A stretch of DNA of 64,000 bases from Maratus speciosus (taxonomy: Eukaryota; Arthropoda; Arachnida; Araneae; Salticidae), in NCBI GenBank assembly GCA_963932465.1, contig OZ010791.1:153433915-153497914 (forward strand), read 5' to 3'. Within the stretch, counting starts at the first letter, position 1. Each line of letters opens with the position of its first letter. The notes under the pieces are model-generated. The model searched no databases. It had not been told where the DNA came from and saw only the letters and a list, made by a program, of their open reading frames with translations. Shown here in pieces: positions 22,640 to 35,260 of the stretch. The position numbers and the translations under genes were made by a program.

Positions 22640-23552
22640 CAAGGAAGGTCTCCTTACTGGACATACTCAGAATATTTTGAAAAAAAATACCAATTAAACT
22701 ACTTATGAATGTAATAAAGAATCAGTCAAATTTAGCGGCGGAATTACAGTAGAAAGTCTGTAAAAAAATTAATTACTTTCGAGTATTTGGCGCAAAAAGA
22801 CGAAAGCGTCACGCTATTTGGCGAGCAGTACTTTTCCTCGCCAAAAGCAAACTATTTTAATGCACCTGAAAATTGTTTGTTAATTGATTTTTAGAATGCG
22901 TGTAAAAAGTACTTAATGAATTTAAACATAAACAATGAGAGAGTTTAATAAATACATTTTTTCGTATTACATATTTATGTTCATGTTATTTAATTTTATT
23001 ACTTTAAAAACAATTTCATATATAAAAAATACTTTCATATATTTAAGCGTATTCCAAAATAACGGCGAGATTCATTTCAATATCAAAGAATTCATCGTTT
23101 GCATAGCAACAAAATTGAATCGACAGTGCTCAATTGGACTTAATTTTGAGATATTGAAACAATTTTAATTTATTTTAATTTTGTTTTAATTCCTAAAATT
23201 TGATATTTAACTTTCATTATAAATAGATATAGATATATATGACAAAACTATAGTTAAATTAAACTAAAACTAACAAAACTAAAGTTATTTACATTAAATT
23301 TATTTAAACAAGTTCAATATGAAACATTTTTATTTTAAAGAGTATTCGACATAAAAAAGTGATTTTCGAAATTTCATTTCATCGCCAACCGATGATAAAT
23401 CGCCAAATAAACGAAATTTTTATTATTTTTTTACGAACGTTCTATCGAGGTTCCGCCAAAAAAAATTTTATAAACATATATATCCACATGAGAAGAACAC
23501 TCTGTAATTTTTTCAGATTTTTCTGAATATGTCCGTATGGAGACCTTCCTTG
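22640..23552. mobile_element. PIF/Harbinger-like MITE (TAA target duplication)
   Basis: The left end CAAGGAAGGTCTCCTTACTG and the right end, reading inward as CAAGGAAGGTCTCCATACGG, are inverted repeats that extend about 45 bp through TCAGAA and TGAAAAA. TAA flanks both sides (22637-22639 and 23553-23555), matching the 3-bp TWA-type duplication of Harbinger elements. The interior includes inverted TTTGGCG segments (about 22790-22850 and 23380-23410). The frame at 22935-23168 is AT-driven and not a transposase. Confidence 0.7.
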
Positions 23553-23555
23553 TAA

Positions 23556-23871
23556 GAGTAATGTGTCCATATTATTTGTCGCTTAAAATAGACATTTCCT
23601 ATCTCACTTGGCCTTGCTGATGCCTTTCGTGTTGTAATTTTAATTAGCGAGATCATATAATGCATGCGAAATCACAGAAGGAAATCAATGATTTCGAGGT
23701 TAGATATTTCGACTAAGTTGATAATTTCTTAAAATAGCCTCCACTTAAATTCTAAAAATTTCTTTTTTCAAAATTTAAGATATTTGTTGTTGTTAGATTT
23801 CTTATTATCGATCTTTGTTTTGAAAAACAGGCATTGAACACGAAATTAAATTATTTCTTTAGGGGATTTTT

Positions 23872-23952
<81 letters not shown>

Positions 23953-24890
23953 AAACGCATTAACCTCTTGACTACGCCGCCGACAAAACTCATGCAGCTC
24001 AATTCGTACAGTTTTTACATTTGAGCATCACTATTTCCAAATCTTTTCCAGGTGTTTAGCCGTTATCAGCGATGTCTGCGTTTAAAGTTATTTTCTAATC
24101 ATACTAAAAAATAAAAAATAAAGAAATCTTTACCGCAGATTTATTTTAATCGCATTAGTTTTATTTAATCGAAGATTTTCTGCCATTAAACAAGCCTAAT
24201 ATTGCTATTTGAAAATGGTGATCAAATTCAAGGAACGTACGAACCCTGCATATTTTCAACAATGTACGCATAATATACTTAAAAATAAAGTATAAAAATG
24301 GAAATAACAATAATAAAAAATAGCCAGTGAGGCAATAGCTACAAATGAGCAGCTTTCAGTTAAAAAAAAGAAAAAATAAATAAAAATAAAAATAAATATT
24401 GAATTTGGATTGATTGAAATCTCAGGGCCGGCGACGTAAAAAACTTCCTTGTGTTATAAATATATGGATTTCAGAGATGGTTGTTTAAAAAACTCTAAAA
24501 ATGATGTCATTTACATGCAATTATAAGAAGATATTACCATTTTATGAATTAAAATTGGTGAAAGAATTTATCAGTTAACAAATGATGTGATTTCGCTTTT
24601 AGGATCCCTTAATCTCGCACCATCTATTCAAATTTTATTTTTTTATTATTATTATTTTAAGAAGAAATACGATAAATATATAATAATCCTCATAATTTCC
24701 TTTCGACCACAGCAATGGAAGTAACCCGATTGCTGTCAATTTTGAAGAAATTTTATGTAAAAAAATTAATAAAAAATGAAATATAAAAACATTAATTAAG
24801 TCATTGAGATTAAACCATTGAATGATCAATGTTGAAAGAGGAATTAGGAAGGAAGTAATATTTGAGGAGATTTTAGTACATTATATGTAA

Positions 24891-24931
<41 letters not shown>

Positions 24932-26290
24932 GAACTATTAAAAAAACAAAAAAGTTTTCAAAACAAAACTTGTTAAAATAAAGTATGAAAAAACTTGTTA
25001 AAATATTTAATTATTTAAAGCAGTAAAAAAATTTCAGAAAAGTTGAAGACAAGTAAGTGTAAATAAAATAAAAGAAATTGGTATGCCCTTTTTAAAATTT
25101 AGCTGACATATTTGCAATTCTGTTATTAAATTCCAGCTCAATAAATTGTCTTTTAAAATTAATTAAATACTTTAAAAATATATACAGTTTATACTTAAAA
25201 TGATTCCTCGTGCAAAAGTCAATTTTGCCCCCCCCCCCCCCAACCAAATAAATAAATAAATAAAAATAAAAAAATAAAAAAGCCGGTTAAAACCAATAAA
25301 AGCCAGTGGTGTGGCTAAACTGTGTGTGGTTAATTTTAGCTTTTATTTATTTATTTATTCCTTCTTACTTTCCTGAATGAAAATGCGTTATGTTTAATAA
25401 ATTCAGCTCATAGTCTGAATTAAAGTAATCACGACTTAACTACTCCTTGTGCCTATGCAAAACACAGCAATTATTGTATCTTTAGTAACAATCAGAGAAT
25501 ACTTGTTATAACTTCCTTTTATCTTTTCTACCATTACTTGAACGAATTTATATACAAATCGACAGTTAATAATCGACCTGATTGATGTCCTGTTTTGTAA
25601 AATTATTCATTCAGTTGAATTGTTTCTGAGATAATAATTATTTTTAATATAGATTTTGTTGAATGAATATTATGAATATATGAAAGCTTATTTAATTTTC
25701 AAGCCATTTATAATTCTTCACACAGACACTGTTTGAGAAATGCTAAGCACTATGTTCTTACTAGTCCTGGTGTGTAAAAAATATAGTAATACTTGTTTGC
25801 ACTTACTAAGGCAATATTAATTAATTAATGTGTTAATTGCCTAGAAAAATAGCGTTTCTTTAAGAATAAGACACAAATTTCAGTCTTCGAGAGAAGCTAT
25901 GCCTTAAATTAGGTATTGTAATTATAGTTTTTATCAATTTTTAAAGTTTTGAAAGGAGTTCCATTTTCGTAGAAAGTGTTTTCCAGAAAGGCTACCTTTA
26001 ATGACGATTATCTATCATCCATCATTCAAAACTAATTATTATCTCTATTACCTCAATTTTATTACGGCTTAATTTATTAACTTTTCGGTCAAATTAATCT
26101 GTGAAGGGAATTGAGAAAAAAAAAGTAATTTTTTATGTTGTCAGATATTTGACGTTAATCCGTTTATATTTTATTAAAGAGATTGAACCTATAATAATTA
26201 TTTTATGAAATACAATACGAATAAGAGAGCATTTTATCATTCCTTGTGCTTAATATTTAATGATTTCCGTCTTTTTTTTTTTTTTGGCTT
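23556..26290. other. Intronic stretch with long simple repeats
   Basis: Holds the (TA)n at 23879-23940, poly(A) of about 34 at 24895-24928, a C-run at 25227-25241 and several (TAAA)n tracts. No exon or complete transposon recognised; the minus-strand frame at 24635-24829 is low-complexity. Confidence 0.45.
23879..23940. repeat. (TA)n microsatellite
   Basis: About 30 uninterrupted TA units, followed by a short (GTAT)n tail. Confidence 0.95.
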
Positions 26291-26757
26291 TATTGTTATA
26301 ACGCATTTGAAAACTCATTTACAGCAATTGCCATCTATAGTCAGAAAAATATCAGAGTTCTTTTGTGCATCCCAGTATATAATCTAAAGATTTGTATTAT
26401 GTGCTACATAGCATGCAAAAAAACTCGTTAGGAAACCCATAGCACATTTGAAAATTTCCATTCAACAATTTCGTCAATAGGCGGAAATGTACTCGAATTC
26501 TTTTGGACAGCCCTGTATATAATCTGTAAAATTTATTCGTACCAAGATATATGCGAAAAAATTAAGTCAAATTTCAAAACGCATTACCACAATTGAAAAC
26601 GCACTTCAGCAATTTTTGCTCATAGACGGCACTATAACCGAATTTTTGTGTGTGTTCCGGTAATCGAACAATAAATGCTATGCACATCCACGGCTCAAAA
26701 TGGAAAATTCCAATAACCGGAACCCTATTTGAAAATTATTGTTCACGCACACAAAAA

Positions 26758-26789
<32 letters not shown>

Positions 26790-27370
26790 AAGTTGAACGT
26801 ATTAGAAACAAATTTATTTCTAATCATACAAAAACAATTTTAAAAATGTATTCGATACTAAATAATAATAAAAAAAAGTTACAGAGAGCACAATAAACTA
26901 TCTATACATGTATAACTGTAATAATATGTTGTAATAATTGCACGAACCGGAACGATATTTATCATAACTTCGCAAACCGGACCAATATTTATCATAATTT
27001 CACGAAACGGAATATCGTTCCAGTTTGCTCCGATACATTTCGAGCCCTATGCTCACAGACACCATATTCTATAGTAAGCATCTTTTAATGCACCTCAGTG
27101 ATGTGTATCAATTTCACTATGCTTGAAAAGATGGTGTAACTTCATTAAAATACACTGCAATCGATTTTCCTCTATAGAACATAATGTAACAGATTCCTTT
27201 CGAGTGCCCCAAACTATAAATGTTACTCACTTCATTTTCAAAAACCTCCATAACCATAAATAACATATCAATCCGAGTATATTTATGCGTTAGAGCACGG
27301 CCGGACAAACCTAATTCATAAACACTTTTCAACAGCGTAGGTAAGGGTTTAAAAAGAAAAAAAAGCTTTA
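26290..27370. repeat. Dispersed unclassified repeat, copy A
   Basis: This segment is built of diverged sub-units that share phrases such as CATTTGAAAA..CATTCAGCAATT..GTCAATAGNCGNAAATGTACT and CGAATTCTTTTGGACAGCCC. Its right half (27062-27370) matches 37690-38040 closely: CACCTCAGT, AATACACTGCAA.CGAT, CACTTCATTTTCAA, ATCCGAGTAT.TTTA.GCG, TAGAGCAC, CATAAACACTTTTCAAC. No coding capacity is evident; the minus-strand frame at 27117-27431 lies in it. Class unknown. Confidence 0.65.
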
Positions 27371-27424
27371 TGACTGTTTGTTGTATGTAAAATGTGGCCC
27401 TCTTTTTTTCAGCAAATATCGTCG

Positions 27425-27676
27425 GTATCATGTCAAACTATCCAATTTGAAAACAGTGCTGCCAATGGGCTACTTTTTTTTTAAATTCAGATTTCGTGAT
27501 TGCAACCACTTTTTTGAAAAAGTAAAATTCGCCTTATTTAATGGCATGTTAATTAAGGTGAAAACAAGGGGATTTTTATCAATTCATAAAAGTGGTGCCA
27601 ATCAAGAAATCTGAATTTAAAAAAAAAGTAGCCCACTGGCAGTACTGTTTTCATATTGGATAGTTTGACATGGTAC
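27425..27676. mobile_element. Short foldback/MITE with ~80-bp inverted arms
   Basis: The left arm GGTATCATGTCAAACTATCC, then GAAAACAGTGCTGCCAATGG, GCTACTTTTTTT and AAATTCAGATTTC, is mirrored by the right arm ending ..GGATAGTTTGACATGGTAC. Arms agree over about 80 bp with few mismatches around a ~95-bp centre. It abuts the repeat copy A on its left. Confidence 0.8.
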
Positions 27677-27857
27677 CCACGATATCTCAAATTTCGTGGA
27701 AATTGACTTCAACAACAAGAGATCAAAAGTAGAGCATCTGTTCAAAAGTTATCCGCAAAGATACATATATAAACGAAATGTGTAACATCATTTCTTTGAA
27801 AGTTAATAACTATATCTACTTTTGATTGATGTCTTGATTTATTAAATGGACTAAACC

Positions 27858-28147
27858 CCGGTAGCAGAAAGTTCGAGATGGGAGACAGGCGTCGCAGATT
27901 TTTTCCCCTCGTTTGCAGATTATTTTTCTATTGAAACTTTATTTCACTTTATATTATGTTTCGCTCTTTATTACTTAATACAAAAACTTAAGATTATTAT
28001 TAGTAAAATTAATAAAATGCATAATAACATCAAAAGTAAATGATCGTTTGATTAACGCTTCAATTGTAAAATATTTCACCTGCAGATTATTTTCTGCCCC
28101 AGAAGTATCTGTTGCAACACTTGGAGAATTTTCTGCTGCTGGGGACT
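27858..28147. mobile_element. Candidate hAT-like MITE
   Basis: GGTAGCAGAAAGTTC near 27862 and its approximate reverse, GAATTTTCTGCTGCTGGGG near 28140, form imperfect ends. GGACTAAA occurs just outside both (27848-27855 and 28142-28149), which could be an 8-bp target duplication. The ends are short and the boundaries are uncertain by a few bases. Confidence 0.45.
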
Positions 28148-28149
28148 AA

Positions 28150-29840
28150 ACTATATTTTGAAAGCCGTTCTAGGGAAGAAGGTCTTCAATTCCTTCCCAT
28201 TCTTCACTAAAAAATTTCATAGGTCATCTTTTTGTGTGTGTTTTCACCAAGAAATGCATGAAATTAAGATAAAATTAAAGCTAAACTACATATTTTCGAT
28301 TTTTAATTAAAATAGCAACTTAAATCTTGTTAGAACAAAAGGATTCATTTAATCTGTGTCCATTAATGTCTTTTTCACAATGCGTTAATAGAGATAAGAC
28401 TAACAAGAAGGAACAATTTTCGAAATAATATTATTTAAACTTATTATAAGTTATTTTAACCATAATTTTTACAAAAACATTGTCAGTGAGGTGAAGAATA
28501 CTCTGTTTCTCATTTTAAGAAAATTATTCTTTATCAAATATTTTTTGCTCCGGGCAATTATAACCGGTTATGAAATGGAGCAAGACACCGGCTTTTATTT
28601 TGATTTCCTTGTGTTTTTTAGTATTACCCTGCCATGTTGATTAATACTGCATGTTCTTTTTTTCCTTAATAATTTGATGCTTTACCAGAGTGTCTTTTTT
28701 TTAATGTTTTTTTTATTTTATTTTATTTTATTTAATTCTTTCAATCAATCTACTACGAGTTTCTTTCAAAATGCATAGTGCTGCCATCTTTTGATTCTGT
28801 CCAGTGTTAACAATCGCATCCTTGTAGTATATGTTGATAGTTCTGTGTGTGTATGTTGGTGTTACTTAGGTCTTTATATCGTGTTGTTATTTAATTGAAA
28901 ATCTTTTATTATTTTTTTTCTTATATTAAAATGTTATATATGTTCTATATATTTATAATCAACACAGAGAATTGTTAATTATTCGTGAATGCTCAAACTT
29001 CATTTAATGTATTTTTTATGCGTAATTAAATATTTTCTAGACGTTATAATATTTTAGACGTGTTTTTTGTTAAAATTGTTTGGTGATATTTTAACTCAAA
29101 TTACTTTAAGTTAGACTTGGTATTTAAACTCTGTTTTGTTTATTTCTTTTTCTAAAATTAAATTAAAAAAATGAACTGGTATACACAATGCATTCAATTT
29201 AACTTCAGTTGTGTTGTTATGGCTGTATTTTCGAAAATGCATGATTTATGCCCCAGTGTTTCAATTAAAGCTGCTGATTAGTATTTTTGATTTTGATCGT
29301 AGAGTTTTTAAATTCTTCTGACAACTCCCAAGTAAAATTGCTTTGCTGTTTTACTGGTTAGTTTTACTAAGTAATCTAATAATAATATTAAATAAATGAA
29401 TAAACATAAATACTGAATCTAAATAAAAAAGAAATCACTATTTGTAAAGTAATATTTTAGCAACTGTGGTAACATAGTGAAGGAAAATATAACCTTTCCT
29501 ATGAAATTTTATTTCATTTTCTATTCAACATTTTAAAGACACATTCAGCCATTCAGGAATTTTAAGGGGGAAAATGTGATGTAAAAAGTTGCAATTTTGC
29601 TCATTTTTTTAGTGTAGTTTTTACACTACTGAAATATAAAATCGAACGTTAAATATAAAATTATACCTATTTTCTAAAATTAATACTTTAACCGAACATC
29701 ATTATCCTTTCCCAAGGAACAGCAAGTTCTACATTTTTTTAGAAGTGTTATTCCATTTTGAAAATTCGACTTGGGCAATATCTATACTTGATATTGTGCA
29801 AGTCTGTATTGTATTGTATGTCAAGTCTTGGGCCAAAAGG
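28150..29840. other. Intronic stretch, nothing recognised
   Basis: AT-rich. No exon with a convincing splice pair or element with paired ends was found. Confidence 0.4.
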
Positions 29841-29842
29841 TA

Positions 29843-30286
29843 CAGTAGACAACCGGAACTCCGCTTTAACCGGCCGACTCCTTTTCCCAACATCAGGGAA
29901 AGTGCAGAAAAGAAATTTTCGGTTCTCATTTCTTTATGGTTAATTAACTGAAATTTACATAATGTAGAATAATTTCAACTTCTTATAAAGGCATGTGGCA
30001 ATATTTTCAACAATTCAATTTGTATTAAATATTGTTCATTAGTTGTTATTAGTCATAATTTTTATTTCAATTCAGTTAATTACTACTAGAATTCATTTCA
30101 CAAATTATAGAAAATATGTACTTTTTTAAAACTACACAAATTAAAAAACTAAATGCATCCTACGCATTTAATTGATTAAATATGCAGTTACTTATTTATT
30201 TATTTTTACTTCTCCGGTTTAACCGGTTTTTCTCTTAACCGGCTAACTCTCGGTCTCATTTAGGCCGGTTAAGCGGGAGCCTACTG
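29843..30286. mobile_element. pogo/Tigger-like MITE
   Basis: The left end CAGTAGACAACCGGAACTCC and right end ..GCGGGAGCCTACTG form terminal inverted repeats flanked by TA. Repeated TTAACCGG motifs occur inside both ends (about 29874 and 30215-30270). 444 bp; no transposase. Frames at 29729-29951 read through its left end and are shadows. Confidence 0.8.
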
Positions 30287-30483
30287 TATTGAGTTTTAGA
30301 TTTTATAAGCATGAAAATTTGCACTCCGAATAAACAGCTATGCAAGATTGGTATAACGTTTTATAACCATATATATTAAATAGTTAACCAATACAAAAAG
30401 ATCTGAATTGAAACCGACCTCCCTGTGTCTAAATAAAATCGACAAGTAACAATACGTATGGGATTCCAGAGATTTCACACTAG

Positions 30484-31292
30484 TGGACTTCCCTTCTCTA
30501 ATGCTAAACCTATCGGCTTGGAATGTATCCGTATTTTTCAAATTTCTCCTCGGAAACTTAGAATTTTTACCTTCTGTTTTATGTATGCTATTTTTGAAGA
30601 ATGTTTCCTTCTTTTTTATTGGACAAAATGTTTCTAAAATATATATTTAATTTTATATTTTAAGTGTTAAAATCCAATTTAAGCAGGCGAGTTGCAGGTA
30701 ACATTTTAACACTTTAGCCCTTAAATGCCTGATTTTTCAAAAATCATTTTAAAAATATTTTTCGGCTTCCATTTTTTAAATAAATCATGGGAAAAATACT
30801 TTTAAAAATCATATTTTATTTTAAGTGTGGTTTACGGCTAAAAAAATGTTTGTTACTAATCGGCAATACTGGTCTTTAATTGAAAAAACACTTTTCCTTG
30901 ATAAAATTCTATAATATGAAACACACAAGAATTTTAAGAACTATGATAAGAAATAAATTTTACTTGTTCACTGCAGAACAGAACACCTAGCAACAATTGA
31001 AAAAATAAATTTGTCTTTATTTTTAAACAACACAAGTGTTGCCATCAACATGCTGCAAATCGATTTAATAATATTTTCAGAATGTATTTTATTAGCAACA
31101 TTAGGCATCATAGCTGAAATATTATTCTAATAGTATTTTAGAAGCCTAAATTGGGTATGTTGCCGAAAGGCAACACTCGGCATTTAAGGGTTAAGTAAAA
31201 CTAACAATGTATTTTTTAAGTATTTTGTCCACTAAAAAAGAAAAAAACATTCTTCAAGAACATAGGTTAACCATTAGAGAGGGGAATTTCCA
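30484..31292. mobile_element. Foldback element related to 16539-17089, with a nested insert
   Basis: The left arm TGGACTTCCCTTCTCTAATG continues with TTCTGTTTTATGTATGCTAT, GAAGAATGTTTCCTTC and AATGTTTCTAAAATAT. The right arm ends ..CCATTAGAGAGGGGAATTTCCA and matches the outer left arm in reverse. Order and text resemble the arms of 16539-17089. The right arm is shorter (part of the arm is missing) and the centre is interrupted by the TTAA-type insert 30714-31194. Confidence 0.65.
30714..31194. mobile_element. piggyBac-like MITE nested in the foldback element
   Basis: The left end CCCTTAAATGCCTGATTTTT and right end ..CACTCGGCATTTAAGGG are inverted repeats. The right flank is TTAA (31191-31194) and the left flank is TTAG (30714-30717), probably a one-base change from TTAA. 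The ends match those of 41805-42328, so they are one family. No transposase. Confidence 0.65.
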
Positions 31293-32399
31293 GCCTGTCT
31301 GATGAGAAGCCTTAATTCCTTCCAGAAGAAACTTTTTCTTTAAGAAATTGAAAGTGTCTAATAAGGAATCATAATTTAAAAAATCTAACAGATCGAATGA
31401 TGTTCATTTAGTAATGTGATTAAATAACATATTTTTCTGTTTATGCGAGTCCCACAAAATTTTTGATTACGTCACGGGTGTTGTCGCCCGCCACTTAATT
31501 CTTATGACGTTTGTGTGTGTGCGTTAATTTGGTAAACTTCGACATAGATCTAGATATTAACGACCGATTAAAAAAAAAAAGGAAAATTAATTTGGAAAAA
31601 GAATTATCACATAGTTGGCGCATGTTTTCTATACATTAGTTCTCACCAGTCAGAGCCCATACTCCGACTAACCCCACTTAGGCCTTGGACGCCGAGAGCA
31701 AAGATTCATTTAGGTGCACTAATGACATTTTTGTAATCGCAATGTATACTAATTTAAAATGGAAAGATGCGTGAAATATGTCTTATGGCTGATCTTGTTA
31801 GGGATTTGGGGGCTCTTAAAAGTGGGTCCATTTGCTTTTGGAAACTTGTGATAATATGAAATTTTTCTAAGGTCGCAGTCTTATCATTATTTATAGGTTT
31901 CACTGTACTACATCCCTCCTAAGTAGATTAAAACTTTTCTTAACGAGTGATTAAAAAATGTGTAAGTTTTCAAACAAAAATGTAAGTAAAAGTTTTCAGT
32001 TAACAACCCTTTGTGGTTTTGTTTAAAGAAACAATTTATGTACTTGAAATGATTATTTAATCTCATGTGCATTAATCAACGACTAATTCAAACCGGAAAC
32101 TACGAAAGGAAAATATTATGTATGTAATTACAAAATGTCTGTCATTAAAATAAAGCAATTTTTGTAAAAAAATTCTGGTAAAAATTCGGAATTTCTGAAT
32201 TAAAAAAAAAAAAAAAAACCAAAATGGCAACCTTGCACACGAGTCACATCTCGTGATTAGTTTTCTGTGGAAAACTTTTAGATCTAATTGCAGGTATTAT
32301 CATTTCTTCATTTTTTGCGTTATTGCTTAAATATATTCTCTTTCTTCATCTTTTCCCCTCTAATTTGAATAACATTTGCTTATGTTGCTATACAAATTA
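31293..32399. other. Intronic stretch containing a CRE-bearing segment
   Basis: Mostly AT-rich. A GC-richer part at 31440-31520 contains TTACGTCA (31467-31474), a one-base CRE variant, followed by GGGTGTTGTCGCCCGCCAC. A second richer part is at 31645-31700. These may be regulatory. No coding exon recognised. Confidence 0.35.
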
Positions 32400-33020
32400 C
32401 ATCCATAATGAGTTTGTCTTCGTCTGAAACTATATCGAAACAAAAATAAAGACAAAACCTTTCGCTTCTCAGAAACTCGTTAAAACCAGTCTTCGTAACC
32501 TAGTAGAACATTCTCTAACCGGATTCAAAAGTTGGTTTCGGCATTATTCTGGTTATACCTCACAATTGCTCTCTTAAACTTGTTTAATTTATTAGCGGCA
32601 TTAGTTGCGTATGTAAGAACTGGGAAAACACTCCCTTGCATTTGCGTAGTTGGTCGGTCGGTCGGATTGGCATTTTGCCACGAGCGGCGTAGTCTTTTGT
32701 CGCCATGCCGTCTAGATGTTCTAAGCTTGATCTTCTTTACTAGGCGGCACTAAATTCTCTGGAAGAGTATTTATAATTGAGAATTGTTTCTGAGAATCGG
32801 TTCTAAAAAATGCTGCAATTAGACGTGAAATATGCGGAAACGAGGTCGCTGCAGCTGGGAGATTGTTCCTGGACATGACTTGGAGGAATTGCGAAATGTC
32901 GAGATGCTTGCTCTGTGGCAAGTGGTATTCAGATTAAAAGGGTGGTATCCTTTTAATTGCCTTAGTTTCATCATAGGAAGAAAATCACACTTATACTTCC
33001 ATGTTGAATTTTAAAGGGCG
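32400..33020 (+). promoter_or_regulatory. GC-richer island, candidate internal promoter or 5' exon
   Basis: A run of GGTC repeats, a reverse CCAAT (ATTGG) near 32666 and CGCCATGCCGTC around 32700 sit in a richer island within the TSC22 intron. Overlapping short frames on both strands (32532-32753, 32832-33014, and minus 32721-32921) are typical of an unselected CpG-containing island, and none has a domain. It could hold an alternative transcription start. Composition is the only evidence. Confidence 0.25.
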
Positions 33021-35099
33021 AAGGAGGTTCAGAAAATCCTGCAAATTAATTAAAAACAGTGGCGTAGCATTTAAAAATTATGGGAAAGGCATTTTCAAAT
33101 GAATTGAACAATGAGGATTATCAATCTATACTAATAAAATAAAGTTGTTTATCTATGTGCGATGACTATCGAAATCCACCACACGCAGAAGTCTAAAAAT
33201 TTGTATGAAGATAGTCCAAGGCAGATCTTGAGGCTCAGTTTTTTCATTTTTTTCATAATTAGTCGAGATATTAATTAAAAACTCCTAGAAAAAGCATCGT
33301 TTATTTCGAAAATCGCAAAAGCGCCCTTATATGCTGAGTTCCGAGCTTTCCCAAGTGACCACGCAAAGAAAAAACAAAGTGCGAGTTCGGGTTTTTTTTT
33401 TTTCTTTCCTGTTTTTCTTAACGCACTACGGTCGAACCGTACGAAATACAGAAAAACGGATGACACATTCTTACTTTTTGCTCGCACTTTTACGTTTTGA
33501 ACTTCGCATTTCGTTCGAAAAAATGTTAACACTAACTCTTTCAAAAATAAATAAATAAATAAATATCGAATTAATTAATTTTTTTTTCCCCGAACCTTGC
33601 ATCCGCCGAACTAAATGAAATACGGAAAAACCGATTAGACCAAATTAAACACCGTACTTTGCTCTTTCCAACATTTAAATATTGAAATAATAAAATATTT
33701 AAAACTATATTTATCCTTTGAAAAAGAATATTTTCCATACACCGTTTCGCGATTTCAGCACTTTAAAAATATGTATTAGCGTTTTTGATCAAGCTACGAA
33801 AAAAGTGACAATACCAGCGCAACAAACCATACGTACGTTCATCCCCAAAAATAGGCGATGTGTATAAGGCGTATTGTTAAACTTGTTTAAATTCGAAATA
33901 AGCACAAATAGTGATGTTTATATGAATAAAATAAAAGTATTTTTGTTTCTGCGTATTTACTTTGTGCATTTAAAGAAGCATTATATAGAGAGATCCTTTT
34001 GCTTAATTTTTAATATTTTACCGCCGGTTTTTCAAAACAGAAAACTTTCTCTAATTGAATCGCGAAAATGCTCTGATTAAATAAGGTAAACTTTACAATA
34101 AAAAATAACGGCTGGTAATAATGAAGGATTCTGAGCACCTAAAGTGGCACATATACCGGTAGCTTGTCCCCAAGGGGTTAATTGATTGCACCTTATAAAA
34201 TCAAGGAAAAAAAAAATAACACAAAAGATAAAAGGTGTAATGCAAAATAAATGCTGAATAGACAAAATAATTTAAATGATAACTGCGTTTTCTAATTTAG
34301 TCAATTACATTTTATTTAAGTATTTATTTTAACGGTAATCTAAATCATTAATCTACTAAATAATTCATTGTTCATAATAATCTAAATAACAAATAAATTT
34401 CAAACAAAATTAGCAAGCATGATACTTATAGCCCCATACCCTTTTGATGAAAAAAAAATAATTACAAGAAGGTAAGGTAAAGGGTAAATTTTATTTTATA
34501 ATTGCCTTCTAAAAATAAAATATAATTGTAATTTTTATACCGTTATTTGTTTATTATTATTTTGATATTTTTGGTAAATGGATTTTAAATTTCCTAGTTT
34601 AATTTTCAGAGTTTGCCGGTTTCTAAGATTATTAACATTTAAGAGTGTGTATATTTTGCTTCTTTGATTTTTCTTTTGATTTATTATTTCTTGTATGGAC
34701 ATAAGAATCATGTATTTTTCTTGTATGAACATCATCATTCTCTGTAGTAAATATTTTTTTTTTCTCATTTTTTATAAATAAATTAAAAAAATAATGATCT
34801 GTGCAGTGTGCACCCTTTAGCAAAAAATTATCACAGCGAAACCAAAACCAAACAAATCCAGTAAGTATTGTATGGTGTAATCCGGCAGAAAACGAAACTG
34901 TTATTGTGCAATTTATTACCATGGTTACACCGAAACGTAAACATAACTTACTACTATTCATTTGCGTAAAAACTTTCTTTTCGAGCCGCAATTTTTTTTC
35001 TTTTCTTTATTTATCATAGTATGCACACAAACATGTAACAAATATTTGATGCAATGAGTTCGTATTACTTAAATCATAGGGTTAACGACCTTTACAGTT
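33021..35099. other. Intronic stretch with possible Helitron-like fragment
   Basis: ATCTATACTAATAAAATAAA at 33124 resembles the 5' start of Helitron-type or similar arthropod repeats, and 33420-33480 and 33590-33640 share a weak AAATACNGAAAAAC.GAT phrase. Neither has identifiable ends. CCAGTAAGTATTG near 34858 looks like a donor but no exon can be built. No gene supported. Confidence 0.3.
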
Positions 35100-35260
35100 T
35101 GGGGACTTTTTAGCTGCTCTTTTTATTGGTCTTTATCCAGCCTCATGATATGTGACGTACATGAAACGCGAGTATCACGTGACCAGTTTTGGTTCTTAGC
35201 TTGTAGTACTGCCGCCAAATCGTGCTATTTATCGCCATTCTGCAACGCTTACATTTTTCA
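35100..35260 (+). promoter_or_regulatory. Candidate regulatory element with E-box and CRE half-site
   Basis: TGACGTA (35153-35159), a perfect CACGTG E-box in ATCACGTGACC (35174-35184) and GCCGCCAAATCG (about 35211) cluster within 70 bp in an otherwise AT-rich intron. Clustering of palindromic sites suggests an enhancer or alternative promoter of the TSC22-type gene. Confidence 0.3.

Noticed and set aside
29729..29951. Three overlapping frames of 61-68 aa
   Set aside because: They read across the left end of the 29843 Tigger-like MITE.
32532..32921. Frames on both strands in the GC-richer island
   Set aside because: Overlapping frames on both strands without a domain are typical of an island with few stops; treated as possible regulatory DNA only.
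33124..33250. TCTATACTAATAAAATAAA as a Helitron 5' end
   Set aside because: No matching hairpin plus CTRR 3' end was found, so only mentioned as a possibility.
34801..35019. Frame with a donor-like CCA|GTAAGT at about 34859
   Set aside because: No acceptor or start context fits and the text shows no family; a lone GTAAGT is expected by chance.
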